Positions 55,695 through 64,000 of a stretch of 64,000 nt of DNA are shown here, in pieces. The stretch covers positions 1,488,001 through 1,552,000 of the forward strand of contig NZ_CP081964.1 of NCBI RefSeq assembly GCF_019844075.1, read 5' to 3'. The notes beneath the pieces were generated by a model. The model saw only the letters and a list, made by a program, of their open reading frames with translations, was not told the origin of the DNA and did no database searches. This DNA comes from Curtobacterium sp. TC1. GTDB taxonomy: Bacteria; Actinomycetota; Actinomycetes; Actinomycetales; Microbacteriaceae. The position numbers and the translations under genes are program-made. Position 1 is the stretch's first letter; each line of letters begins with the position of its first letter.

Positions 55695-57155
55695 TCACTC
55701 CGTGAAGTAGGCCCACGTCTTGTCCTCCGTATCGAGGACCTGCTCCGGAGCCACGCCGACGTGGACCGCGAGTTCGATCGACCCCTGCAGAGCCACGTCG
55801 ACGTCCGGCGAGAACGCCCGGTCGAGCACGGCGAGGTACACCGACGTGGTCGACCGGAGCTGTTCGAGGAGCCGTTGGTGTTCGACAGCCAGCTGTTCTT
55901 CCAGGGCGCGCTGTTCGGCGCGGTACCGGTCGATGAGCGCTGCCTCACGGTGTGCGAGCGAGGACGAGACCGACTGGTACATGACCGTGCCGACCGTGGA
56001 GCCGATGACGGCACCGAGCACCGGGATCGGGACGACTGCCTGGCCCACGACGGAGGACAGCGCGCTGATCGCGCTCTCCAGGCAGATGAGCTCCGCACCC
56101 TCGATGAACTCGGCCTCTGTGAGCTCACCACCGCGCAGCCTGTTGGCCAACGCCGCGATGCCGAATCCCGACGTGACCATCGCGCTCGCGACGGCCGCAG
56201 GGGTCGCGGTGAGGTTCGTGAGCGAGTAGACGCTGGCGCCTCGGACGGCACCCGTGAGGAACCCGGTACCGGATTCGGCCGCGATCTCGGTCCAGTCCTC
56301 GTCGGTGAAGTCCGCGATCCCCTTCCCCGCACGGCGCTTCCGGACGACGCCGAGCACGAACGCGGTCCCGCCTTCGACAGCCGACGCCATCGCGGTGGTC
56401 GCCACCCCCTGTCGCAGTGTCGGACGGCTCGCGGCGTGGGCGTCTTCACGGCGTGTGCGATCCGTCGCACGGAGCGAGTCTCGCTCGGCGTCGAGCGTGC
56501 GGTCGTACACGCCACGCTGCACGTCTCGGTAGTCGAACGTCGATGGCTCGAGGGACTCGATCGAGACGTCGCTCGTCGCGAAGAACTCCTGCACGCGCTG
56601 CCAGTCAGTGAACGAGGGTCCGGAGTCGCCGCTCGTCACGAGCCTTCCCGCATCGGTGGGCGCCATCGTGTGGAGCGTCCGCACCGTCTCGTAGTGGTCC
56701 GCCGGGATCTGATACCGCCCGCCGTTCCTGATGTAGTCGGGGTACTTGTCGAGGTGCTGCTCGACCGCGCGGAGACTGAACCACCCGCCCGAGGCGCTGA
56801 ACTTCTGCTGGATGGCCACCCCGTCGCGCAGGAGGTCCACCGGGCTGTTGTCGTTCACCCACTGGTGGACGCCGTCCTCGCCGACGACCTGCGCCCGCGC
56901 GTTGCCGACACCGACCTCGGCGATCTCGGCGATGAACCCGTGCATGCCCTTCGTCGCACCTCGGTTCTTGGCCACGATCTCGGTGTCGATCTTCCGCATG
57001 GCTGCATCGACGGTGGCAAGGGCGTCCTCGAGGTTGCCGGTCTGCGCACGCAAGCGCTGGACCAGGGCGTCGAGTCGGAGTTGGTTGAGGTGCGCCACCC
57101 AGGCCGCGACCGCTTGCCCTTGGGAGTGCTCGACGTGCTCCGTCCTGTCACGCAT
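55695..57155 (-). CDS. Membrane-type protein with glycine-rich core, unknown function
   Basis: 486-residue protein I cannot assign to a named family. The N-terminal 200 residues are soluble and contain MHGFIAEIAEVGVGNA, VNDNSPVDLLRDGVAIQQKF and YPDYIRNGGRYQIP, a pattern I associate with conserved hypothetical proteins of other bacteria. Residues about 245-390 are Gly/Ala/Val-rich with several weak membrane segments (FGIAALANRLRGGELTEAEF between). A coiled coil follows (about 395-435). Its start overlaps the stop of the next upstream gene by eight bases, so the two proteins are likely made together. Confidence 0.75.
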   Translation of the reverse strand: MRDRTEHVEHSQGQAVAAWVAHLNQLRLDALVQRLRAQTGNLEDALATVDAAMRKIDTEIVAKNRGATKGMHGFIAEIAEVGVGNARAQVVGEDGVHQWVNDNSPVDLLRDGVAIQQKFSASGGWFSLRAVEQHLDKYPDYIRNGGRYQIPADHYETVRTLHTMAPTDAGRLVTSGDSGPSFTDWQRVQEFFATSDVSIESLEPSTFDYRDVQRGVYDRTLDAERDSLRATDRTRREDAHAASRPTLRQGVATTAMASAVEGGTAFVLGVVRKRRAGKGIADFTDEDWTEIAAESGTGFLTGAVRGASVYSLTNLTATPAAVASAMVTSGFGIAALANRLRGGELTEAEFIEGAELICLESAISALSSVVGQAVVPIPVLGAVIGSTVGTVMYQSVSSSLAHREAALIDRYRAEQRALEEQLAVEHQRLLEQLRSTTSVYLAVLDRAFSPDVDVALQGSIELAVHVGVAPEQVLDTEDKTWAYFTE

Positions 57156-58140
57156 CGGCGACTCGCTGCACGACTCGTTCGCTGAGCAGGCCCGCAGCCG
57201 CCGTCGCCGTGTTCACGAGCGCTGCGAGCCGGGAGCGTTGGGTCGCGGAGAGCGCACGGAAGTCACTCGCGAACAGCTCCTGCGCCGAGACGTAGTTGGT
57301 GCGCACGAGTTCGCGGGCGGACGTGCTCCGCTGGAGGAGATCGGCGATCTGCGCGTCCAGTCCGTCGACGATCGCGGTGTTCTGCTTGACGGCGGTCAGC
57401 GCCTGCTGCTTCGCCTCGCGGTGCTCGAACCGCTTCTTCGTGAAGAGCACGATCGACGTGAGCAACGCCGCGCCCGCCACCGTCCAGCCGATCGGGCCGG
57501 CGAGCGCCAGGAGTGCCGTCCCCGCGGCGGTTCCACCGCCGCCGACCGCAACCGCTCCACCGCCGAGCCAGGCCAGCGCGGCGTTGGTGGCGGCAGCGCC
57601 CGAGAGCGTCGAGATCGCGGTGCCCGTCGACGCTGCGCCGAAGGTCGTCGCGACCCAGATCGCAGCGCTCGGGGCCATGCTCGCGACCGCCGCTCCCGCC
57701 GAGAGCCCGGCGCCGGCACCCGCTGCGGATGCCCGCGCGGCCTCGAGGTCCATCCGTGCGAACTCCTCCGCATCGAGGAACGCGGCCCGGTGCAGGTCCA
57801 CCACCTCGAACGCGGTCGCGAAGGACTTCGGGGTGTTGGCGATGCTGTTCACGAGCAACTCGACGAGTTCGAGCAGGTCTGCCGAGCGCTCACGTTGTCG
57901 GAGGAGCGACAAGCCCTTGTCGTTCATCGCCGTGAACGCGCCGTTGTACGCGACGACTGCTTCTTCGTACGAGAGTGGATCGTCCGCCGTCAGCTTCTCG
58001 ACAACGTGCACGGTGGCGTCCCGGAGATCGGTCGCCTGGTCGACGATGTGTGCCGAGGCGCCGCGGGCGACCTTCCCGACGTCGTCGAGCGACTTCGCCA
58101 AGGTGTCCCGGACCTTCTTCGGGTTGAACGGTTCGACCAA
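57148..58140 (-). CDS. Membrane-type protein with glycine-zipper-like segment, unknown function
   Basis: 330-residue protein, unnamed family. An alpha-helical N-terminal half (about 1-130) leads into a long hydrophobic Gly/Ala stretch (about 140-225; WLGGGAVAVGGGGTAAGTAL then LAGPIGWTVAGAALL), compatible with insertion into or pore formation in membranes, and a helical C-terminus with coiled coil. I chose a TTG start at 58140 because AGGAGAGG stands at the right distance; an ATG at 58224 would overlap the helicase gene by 40 bp. It follows the NERD helicase by 44 bp and overlaps the next gene. Confidence 0.72.
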   Translation of the reverse strand: MVEPFNPKKVRDTLAKSLDDVGKVARGASAHIVDQATDLRDATVHVVEKLTADDPLSYEEAVVAYNGAFTAMNDKGLSLLRQRERSADLLELVELLVNSIANTPKSFATAFEVVDLHRAAFLDAEEFARMDLEAARASAAGAGAGLSAGAAVASMAPSAAIWVATTFGAASTGTAISTLSGAAATNAALAWLGGGAVAVGGGGTAAGTALLALAGPIGWTVAGAALLTSIVLFTKKRFEHREAKQQALTAVKQNTAIVDGLDAQIADLLQRSTSARELVRTNYVSAQELFASDFRALSATQRSRLAALVNTATAAAGLLSERVVQRVADA

Positions 58141-58184
58141 CGCGCCTCTCCTGGATCGCTCGACTTCGACGTGCACGGGAACGC

Positions 58185-60248
58185 TCAGCGGCTGCGCGGG
58201 GCACCGCTCCGGACGCCCACCCACAGACCATCTCGTGCTCGTGTCATCCCAACGTAGAGCTCCCGGCGGCCTCGCTCCCGCCGCTCTCGTTCGGTCTCGG
58301 TCGGCTCGGCCGGGGCAGCATCGAGCAGCCGGGGATCGACGTGCGCGAGCAGCACCTGTTTGAACTCGAGGCCCTTCGCACGTTTGACGGTCCCCACACG
58401 GACCGCGTCCGAGCTTCGACCCGCGTACTGCTGCAGTGAGACGGTCGGCACACCGGCTCGCCCAAGAACCTCCAAGACGTCGTCCGCCTGTCGGTTCGTC
58501 GCCGTGAGGATGCCGACGTCCCCGTGACCCGTCCCGACAAACCGAAGAACCTCGGTCAGCCGGTCGAGCATCGCGCGGTCGTGGTCCGCGCGGCTCGCGA
58601 AGCGCGTCACGGTCGGAGCAGCACCGGAGCGCGAGACGTCGGACACCGCGTCACCGACCCCGTCGACGCCCTCGATGTCCACGAACTGGTCGTCCGCCAC
58701 CATCTCCTTCGCGAACTCGAGGATCTCAGCGGTGTTCCGATGGTTGACGTCGAGCACCACGCCGCGACCCGACAGGTTGATGCCCACCTCGCCGAGCGTG
58801 TACCCGCCGGGGTAGATGGTCTGCTGGCCGTCACCGATGAGTGTCAGTCCGTCGGTACGGTCACCGACGAGCTGGTGCACCAGCGCGACCATCGCGCAGG
58901 ACAGGTCCTGCGCCTCGTCGACGATGACCGCGTCGTACCGCTCGAGCGGCACCGCGCGGACCGCGTCGCGAGCGAGGAGGACGATGTCCTCCCAGTCGTG
59001 CGCCCGGCGCTCGCGCAGCCCGCGCGCGTACGCCTCGTACAGGTCCCAAACGGCTTGCCGCGTCTCCAGCGGGAGCGCGTGCTTGCGCCCGATGCGAGCC
59101 AGGTCCGCGTACTCGTCGAACCGCGACAGGCCGTGGCCCTTGATGACGTGCTTGATCTCGTCTTCCCAGTACGAGCGTGAGAATCGCGACGACCGCAATG
59201 GACTGGAGGCGCGGATTGCGTTCCACGCGTCGTCGAACGCGAGCTGGGCCTCCCGTCCAGGAGCGCGGAACGCGATCCCGCGTTCCTTCAGCAGGCGCGT
59301 GGCGAACGCGTGGACGCCCATGAAGTCGACGCGGCCGACCATGTCGGGCGCGAGGCGTTCGAGGAGTGATTCGAGGACCTTCGGCAGGGTGCTGATGTAC
59401 GTCGTGAAGAGCACGCGGCCGCCGGTCGCGCGTGCGAGGTACGCGGCGCGGTGCAGGCCGACGACGGTCTTGCCGGTACCTGCAGCGCCGCGGATGCGTG
59501 CCGGGCCGTTGAAGCTGCGGCGGACGAGCTTGGCCTGTGCCGGATCGAGGAATGCCATCCAGTCCTCGATCGGCGCTTCCAGCACCCCGTCGAGCAGTTG
59601 TTCCGTCAGCTCGTCGTCCGCGGTATCGATCGTCGGGACGAGTACGTCGGGTTCGCGGGGGAGTACCGGTGCCGGGACGACGACCTGTGGCGGTGTTGCT
59701 CCGCCGTCGCCGATCACGGGGAAGTGGTGCAGCATCGCGGCGAGGACCTCGTCGACGCGGGATGCCGACAGTCGGGCTCCGCGCTTCGTGATGTGCCCGA
59801 CGAGGTCGTGCGCGCCGATGACGTCGACCGAGGCGACGCGGGCGTGCATCTTCTTCTGGCCGGCGAGTGCGGCGACCGCGTGGACCTCGCCGGGTGCGAG
59901 TCCCGTGTCCGCCAGTGCTGCCTCGGTGCTGTACGCGAGGTCGGCGAGGCGGGCGATGTCGTCGGTGACGTCCTCTTGGCCGCGGGTGATCCGGTCACCG
60001 TGGACCGCGACCTCGCGCCAGGCCTTCGTGTCGACGATGAAGACACCGGCGCGACCGACGACGACCATGTCGACTTGGGCCGTGCGGCTGCCGGGCCAGC
60101 GGCGGTCGGCGAGCAGGTGGTACCCGATGCCGGTGAGTGGGGCGAGGATGCGGGCGGTCTCGCTCGGGCCATCGTCGTGGTGGTCCCTCGGGGCGCCCCT
60201 GGTCCTCGGTGCCGCTCGTCGTCCCCGGGACGAGTGGTGTTGAACCAT
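58185..60248 (-). CDS. NERD-domain UvrD/Rep-type helicase-nuclease
   Basis: 687-residue protein. The N-terminal NERD domain (about 28-130) keeps the nuclease motif DMVVVGRAGVFIVDTKAW (Asp60, Asp73, Lys75). The superfamily-1 helicase has Walker A GAAGTGKT (254-261), VIVDEAQDL, LDVNHRNT, VKRAKGLEF and YVGMTRARDGL, so the motor appears complete. First gene of the operon with two membrane-type proteins and an SNF2 motor. A nuclease-helicase would process foreign DNA ends; that role is inference. Confidence 0.92.
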   Translation of the reverse strand: MVQHHSSRGRRAAPRTRGAPRDHHDDGPSETARILAPLTGIGYHLLADRRWPGSRTAQVDMVVVGRAGVFIVDTKAWREVAVHGDRITRGQEDVTDDIARLADLAYSTEAALADTGLAPGEVHAVAALAGQKKMHARVASVDVIGAHDLVGHITKRGARLSASRVDEVLAAMLHHFPVIGDGGATPPQVVVPAPVLPREPDVLVPTIDTADDELTEQLLDGVLEAPIEDWMAFLDPAQAKLVRRSFNGPARIRGAAGTGKTVVGLHRAAYLARATGGRVLFTTYISTLPKVLESLLERLAPDMVGRVDFMGVHAFATRLLKERGIAFRAPGREAQLAFDDAWNAIRASSPLRSSRFSRSYWEDEIKHVIKGHGLSRFDEYADLARIGRKHALPLETRQAVWDLYEAYARGLRERRAHDWEDIVLLARDAVRAVPLERYDAVIVDEAQDLSCAMVALVHQLVGDRTDGLTLIGDGQQTIYPGGYTLGEVGINLSGRGVVLDVNHRNTAEILEFAKEMVADDQFVDIEGVDGVGDAVSDVSRSGAAPTVTRFASRADHDRAMLDRLTEVLRFVGTGHGDVGILTATNRQADDVLEVLGRAGVPTVSLQQYAGRSSDAVRVGTVKRAKGLEFKQVLLAHVDPRLLDAAPAEPTETERERRERGRRELYVGMTRARDGLWVGVRSGAPRSR

Positions 60249-60411
60249 CCTCGTGGGTGGGCGGGAGCAGGCGGGAGTACCCGTTTCGGGGTGGTGAGCG
60301 GATCTCCGGATGGTGTCGGTGGCCGGCAGAACCGCCGGACCTGGCCGGTGAGTTCAATTCCCATCGGCCCGATGGTGTTGACTGACTCTCGACGAGCGCT
60401 GGGGGGAGTAC

Positions 60412-61158
60412 ATGGTCAAGATCCACGGGTATTACGAGTACGACGACGATTCGCTAACGCCAGGGCAGGCGAAGGACGGCGGAGTGAGCCAACTGCTCTT
60501 CGATAGCGAAGGGAAGCTGTCGGATCATGCGTCGTTCCATCCCGAGGATCCGGACGACGAGGACGAGAACAGCTATGACTCGACGACGCGGACTGATGAT
60601 TCAGACGCAGAGGCGGATGCACAGGCCGCGGCGCTCCTCATCCTGGCTGTGATCGGCGCTGCGGCGGGCGGGTATGCGCTGATCCGCAAGGCGGCGCCGC
60701 ACGTGCAGCGCATGATCAACGAGCGGGCGCTGCCAGCAGTTCGGTCATTCTGGAAGAAGGTGCGAGGCCAAGGTAGTGAAGTCGGAGGGGCTGACGAAGA
60801 CGAGACGAGCGTCATCTTCGTCCACACTCCGCCCGCGCGTGGGAAGGTGGCAGCTCCCGGAACCGACGCCGCCATCACGAAGCCCCAGATGAGCCCGGAC
60901 GAGTGGTATGCCCGCTTCCGCGCGATGTTCGAGGCGCGCAAGTTTGCTGACGAGCAGTGGAAGCTCCTGTCATCGGTGCAGGTCGCGGACGACGAAGCAA
61001 TCGCCGAGCTGCAGCGTGAAATGACGCGCAACCGCCCGGAGGCTGTCGTTCGGCAGGTGGCGCTGATGCTCGAGGCAGCGCCGGAGATCGATGAGGACGC
61101 GACAGCCGAACCAGTTTCGATCGAGGTAGAGCGCGACACCGGACAGCGCCATCCGTGA
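60412..61158 (+). CDS. Single-span membrane protein, unknown function
   Basis: 248-residue protein. An acidic N-terminal 70 residues (with HPEDPDDEDENSYDSTTRTD) precede one strong membrane helix (about 73-92, ALLILAVIGAAAGGYALI), then a basic helix and a helical C-terminal part (PDEWYARFRAMFEARKFADE). GGGGGGAG stands before the ATG and TTGACT at 60378 could be a -35 element. GC content here is lower than in the preceding genes, in line with the following restriction-modification locus; it may belong to that module. Confidence 0.7.
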   Translation: MVKIHGYYEYDDDSLTPGQAKDGGVSQLLFDSEGKLSDHASFHPEDPDDEDENSYDSTTRTDDSDAEADAQAAALLILAVIGAAAGGYALIRKAAPHVQRMINERALPAVRSFWKKVRGQGSEVGGADEDETSVIFVHTPPARGKVAAPGTDAAITKPQMSPDEWYARFRAMFEARKFADEQWKLLSSVQVADDEAIAELQREMTRNRPEAVVRQVALMLEAAPEIDEDATAEPVSIEVERDTGQRHP

Positions 61159-61491
<333 letters not shown>

Positions 61492-61497
61492 TTGACG

Positions 61498-63946
61498 GTG
61501 GCTCTCAAGAAATCTGATCTGTACAGCTCGCTCTGGGCTGGAGCCAACGAGCTCCGAGGCGGCATGGATGCCAGTCAGTACAAGGACTACGTGCTGACGC
61601 TGCTCTTCATGAAGTATGTCACCGACAAGGCTAAGTCTGATCCGGACAGCCTGATCGATGTCCCCGAAGGCGGATCCTTCGATGACATGCTCGCCGCGAA
61701 GGGCGATGTCGAGATCGGTGATCGCTTCAACAAGATCATCGGCAAGCTCGCCGCCGCGAACGGCCTTCGCAACGTCATCGATCAGGCCGACTTCAACGAC
61801 GCTGAGAAGCTCGGCAACGGCAAGGAGATGCAGGATCGCCTCTCCAAGCTTGACGATCTTCAAAGACCTCGAGTTCGGCGGATCAAGAGCCGAGGGGGAT
61901 GACCTCCTCGGTGATGCGTATGAGTTCTTGATGCGGCACTTCGCTACAGAGTCCGGCAAGAGCAAAGGTCAGTTTTACACGCCCGCCGAGGTCTCACGCG
62001 TAGTGGCGAAGGTCGTAGGGATCAACGGCCAGACCAGGCAGGACGAAACTGTCTACGACGCGGCCTGCGGGTCCGGTTCACTGCTTCTGAAAGCCGCAGC
62101 TGAGGCGCCCCGCGGCATGACGATCTACGGCCAGGAGAAGGACAACGCGACCTGGGCGCTCGCCCGTATGAACATGATCTTGCACGGCAACGAGACCGCG
62201 GAGATTCACAAGGGCGACACGATCACGAGCCCTAAGCTCACGAACGGCAACAGGCTGAGCACCTTCGACTATGTCGTCATGAACCCACCGTTCTCAGTGA
62301 AATCATGGTCCAACGGGCTGGACACTGAGTATGGGCGTTTCGAGTACGGCATGCCGCCGGAGAAGAACGGAGACTTCGCCTTTCTGCTGCACGCACTCAC
62401 GTCGCTAAAAGCGGAAGGCAAAGCAGCGGTCATCCTGCCGCACGGTGTCCTGTTCCGTGGGAACACGGAGGGGAACATCCGCCGCGAGCTCCTCAAGCGG
62501 GGCTTCATCAAGGGAGTCATTGGGCTTCCAGCGAATCTTTTTTATGGCACTGGCATCCCCGCATGCATCGTGATTCTCGATAAGGAGAACGCGGTTAGTC
62601 GCACCGACGTCTTTATGGTGGACGCAAGCAAGGGCTTCATCAAAGACGGCAACAAGAACCGTCTTCGCGATCAGGACATCCACAAGATTGTCGACACGTT
62701 CAATCGTCAGCTGCCGGTAGATGGCTACTCACGCAAGGTGCCGATGAGCGAGATTGCGGATGAGAAGAACGCCTACAACCTCAACATCCCGCGCTACATC
62801 GATAGCTCGGAGCCCGAGGATCTCCAGGACCTCTCAGCTCACCTGCACGGCGGCATCCCGAATCACGACATCGATGCACTGCAGGACTACTGGGATGCGC
62901 TGCCCGCGCTGAAGGACGCTCTGTTTGAACCGCTTCGGCAGGGCTACTCAAAGCTCCGGGTCGACCTTTCCGAGGTGCAAGACTACGCGCTCAACCGTGG
63001 CGGTCTCGAGTTCATGCGTGCGGATGTCGAGCAGGTCGTCGATGACTGGTTCGCGGCCCATCGCGCGGCACTGCTTGCGATCGACGCGAACACCAGGCCG
63101 AACGACCTCGTTCGCACCCTCGGCGACGAGCTCCTTGAGCGGTTCAAGACCATGCCGCTGCTTGACGAGTACGACGTCTACCAGCAGCTCATGAGCTACT
63201 GGAACGGGGTCATGCACGACGACATGTACCTGCTCATGACTGAACTCGATAGCGGCGAGACTTGGGCTACTGCCGCCAAGCCGCGCAAGACGATTGAGGA
63301 CAAAGAGCGAAAGCTTTCGGAGGATCCGGACCTCGAGATCGGCGCCGGCCGTAGCAAGACGAAGTTCAAGATGGACCTCGTCCCACCCGACCTGATCGTG
63401 GCTCGCTACCTCGCGGACGAGCAGGCTCATGTCGATGAGCTCAATGCAAAGCTCGAGTCGGCCTCGGTCGCAGTGGTAGGACACGCCGAGGAGCACGGCG
63501 TCGAAGAGGCACTTCTCTCCGAGGCGACCAACGACAAGGGTGTGTACACCAAGCAGCTAGTCAGCGCGGTGATCCGTGAAGCCAACGCGAGCGGCGATTG
63601 CGAGACTCTCGCCTGCGCCAATGCCGCACTTGGCCTCGTGAATGCCGAAGTTGCGGCCAAGAAGGGGGCAAAGGAGGTGCAGGCTGCACTCGACGAGGCG
63701 ACGCTTCAGAAGTACGGCGAGCTCACTGACGAGGATGCGAAGTCAATCGTTCTCGACGACAAGTGGCACGCCACTATTGCGGCGAAGGTCGACAGTGAGG
63801 TCAATGCGTTGACGCTTGCTCTCGTTGCTCGTATCCATCAGCTCGGCGAACGATATGCCGAGACCATCGGTGAAATCGATACACAGCTAAAGAGGCTCGA
63901 AGCTAGGGTAGCGAGCCACATTGCCGCTATGGGGATCGAATCATGA
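61498..63946 (+). pseudogene. hsdM: Type I restriction-modification methyltransferase subunit HsdM, frameshifted
   Basis: Adenine-N6 methyltransferase subunit of a type I system. The N-terminal piece begins at GTG 61498 (ALKKSDLYSSLWAGANELRG, the normal HsdM start) and runs to a stop at 61902; the rest continues in another frame from about 61853 (IFKDLEFGGSRAEGDDLLG). Removing one base, or restoring two, near 61852 rejoins a full-length protein of about 815 residues. The downstream part keeps the SAM motif ACGSGSLLLKAA and catalytic NPPF (VVMNPPFSVKSW), plus a long C-terminal helical region. Either a real inactivating or phase-variable frameshift or a sequence error. Its stop overlaps hsdS (ATGA). 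Confidence 0.88.
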
Positions 63947-64000
63947 ACGCAGTCAGCCAAGTCCTGACGGCAGGCGAGCTGGGGACCTTCCGGGGTGGCA
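63943..64000 (+). CDS. hsdS: HsdS specificity subunit, N-terminal fragment cut by the window end
   Basis: Only 19 residues are visible (MNAVSQVLTAGELGTFRGG). The LGELGTF-like start and the ATGA overlap with hsdM fit the DNA-recognition subunit of a type I system. No more can be said without the following sequence. Confidence 0.65.
   Translation, partial: MNAVSQVLTAGELGTFRGG

Overview
The window is chromosomal DNA from a high-GC actinobacterium. Tightly packed genes, many GTG starts and ATGA/GTGA overlaps, a 16S-23S-5S operon with no tRNA in its spacer, and the rRNA sequence itself suggest Microbacteriaceae; from memory of the 16S it looks Curtobacterium-like, but this was not searched. The gene content (candidate apiose use, galactoside and mannoside use) fits a plant- or litter-associated bacterium.

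Layout. (1) 0-0.7 kb: a methyltransferase. (2) 0.9-10.5 kb: a catabolic regulon. A FadR-type GntR regulator is divergent from a six-gene coupled operon (MFS transporter, DAK-type kinase, RpiB-like and TIM-like isomerases, xylose-isomerase-fold enzyme, PGDH_C-type dehydrogenase), followed by a lactonase candidate divergent from an SDR. The set matches the D-apionate to L-erythrulose to D-erythrose-4-phosphate route almost step for step, and one palindrome (core CAACCGGTTG) lies in both divergent promoter regions. (3) 10.6-18.6 kb: a YtrA-type GntR/DUF1648 pair, a small ORF, an alpha/beta hydrolase, a lipoprotein, a MocR regulator divergent from a flavoprotein-fold gene, an NlpC/P60 protein and rlmN. 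(4) 18.6-24.4 kb: the rRNA operon with leader and strong terminator. (5) 24.4-40.2 kb: a glycan locus with a ROK repressor, GH42 beta-galactosidase, two different GH36 alpha-galactosidases, GH2 beta-mannosidase and a complete Opp/Dpp-type ABC importer, consistent with uptake and breakdown of galactosylated (manno-)oligosaccharides. (6) 40.3-43.9 kb: a LuxR/NarL two-component pair coupled to an ABC-2 exporter. (7) 44.1-47.0 kb: a lactococcin-972-type bacteriocin with its dedicated membrane protein and ABC ATPase. (8) 47.1-64 kb: a defence-like island: DUF262/DUF1524 protein with an alkyltransferase-like C-terminus, HNH endonuclease, DnaQ-type exonuclease with BRCT, a four-gene operon (NERD-UvrD helicase, two glycine-rich membrane-type proteins, SNF2 helicase), an orphan membrane protein, and a type I restriction-modification locus whose hsdM is frameshifted and which lies behind a run of 71 C residues.

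The best candidates for undescribed biology are the four-gene NERD-helicase/membrane/SNF2 operon (52.9-60.2 kb), the DUF262-DUF1524-ATL fusion, and the apiose regulon with an SDR in the place of the usual apiose dehydrogenase. The poly-C tract may be an assembly artefact and should be checked before the region beyond it is trusted as contiguous.
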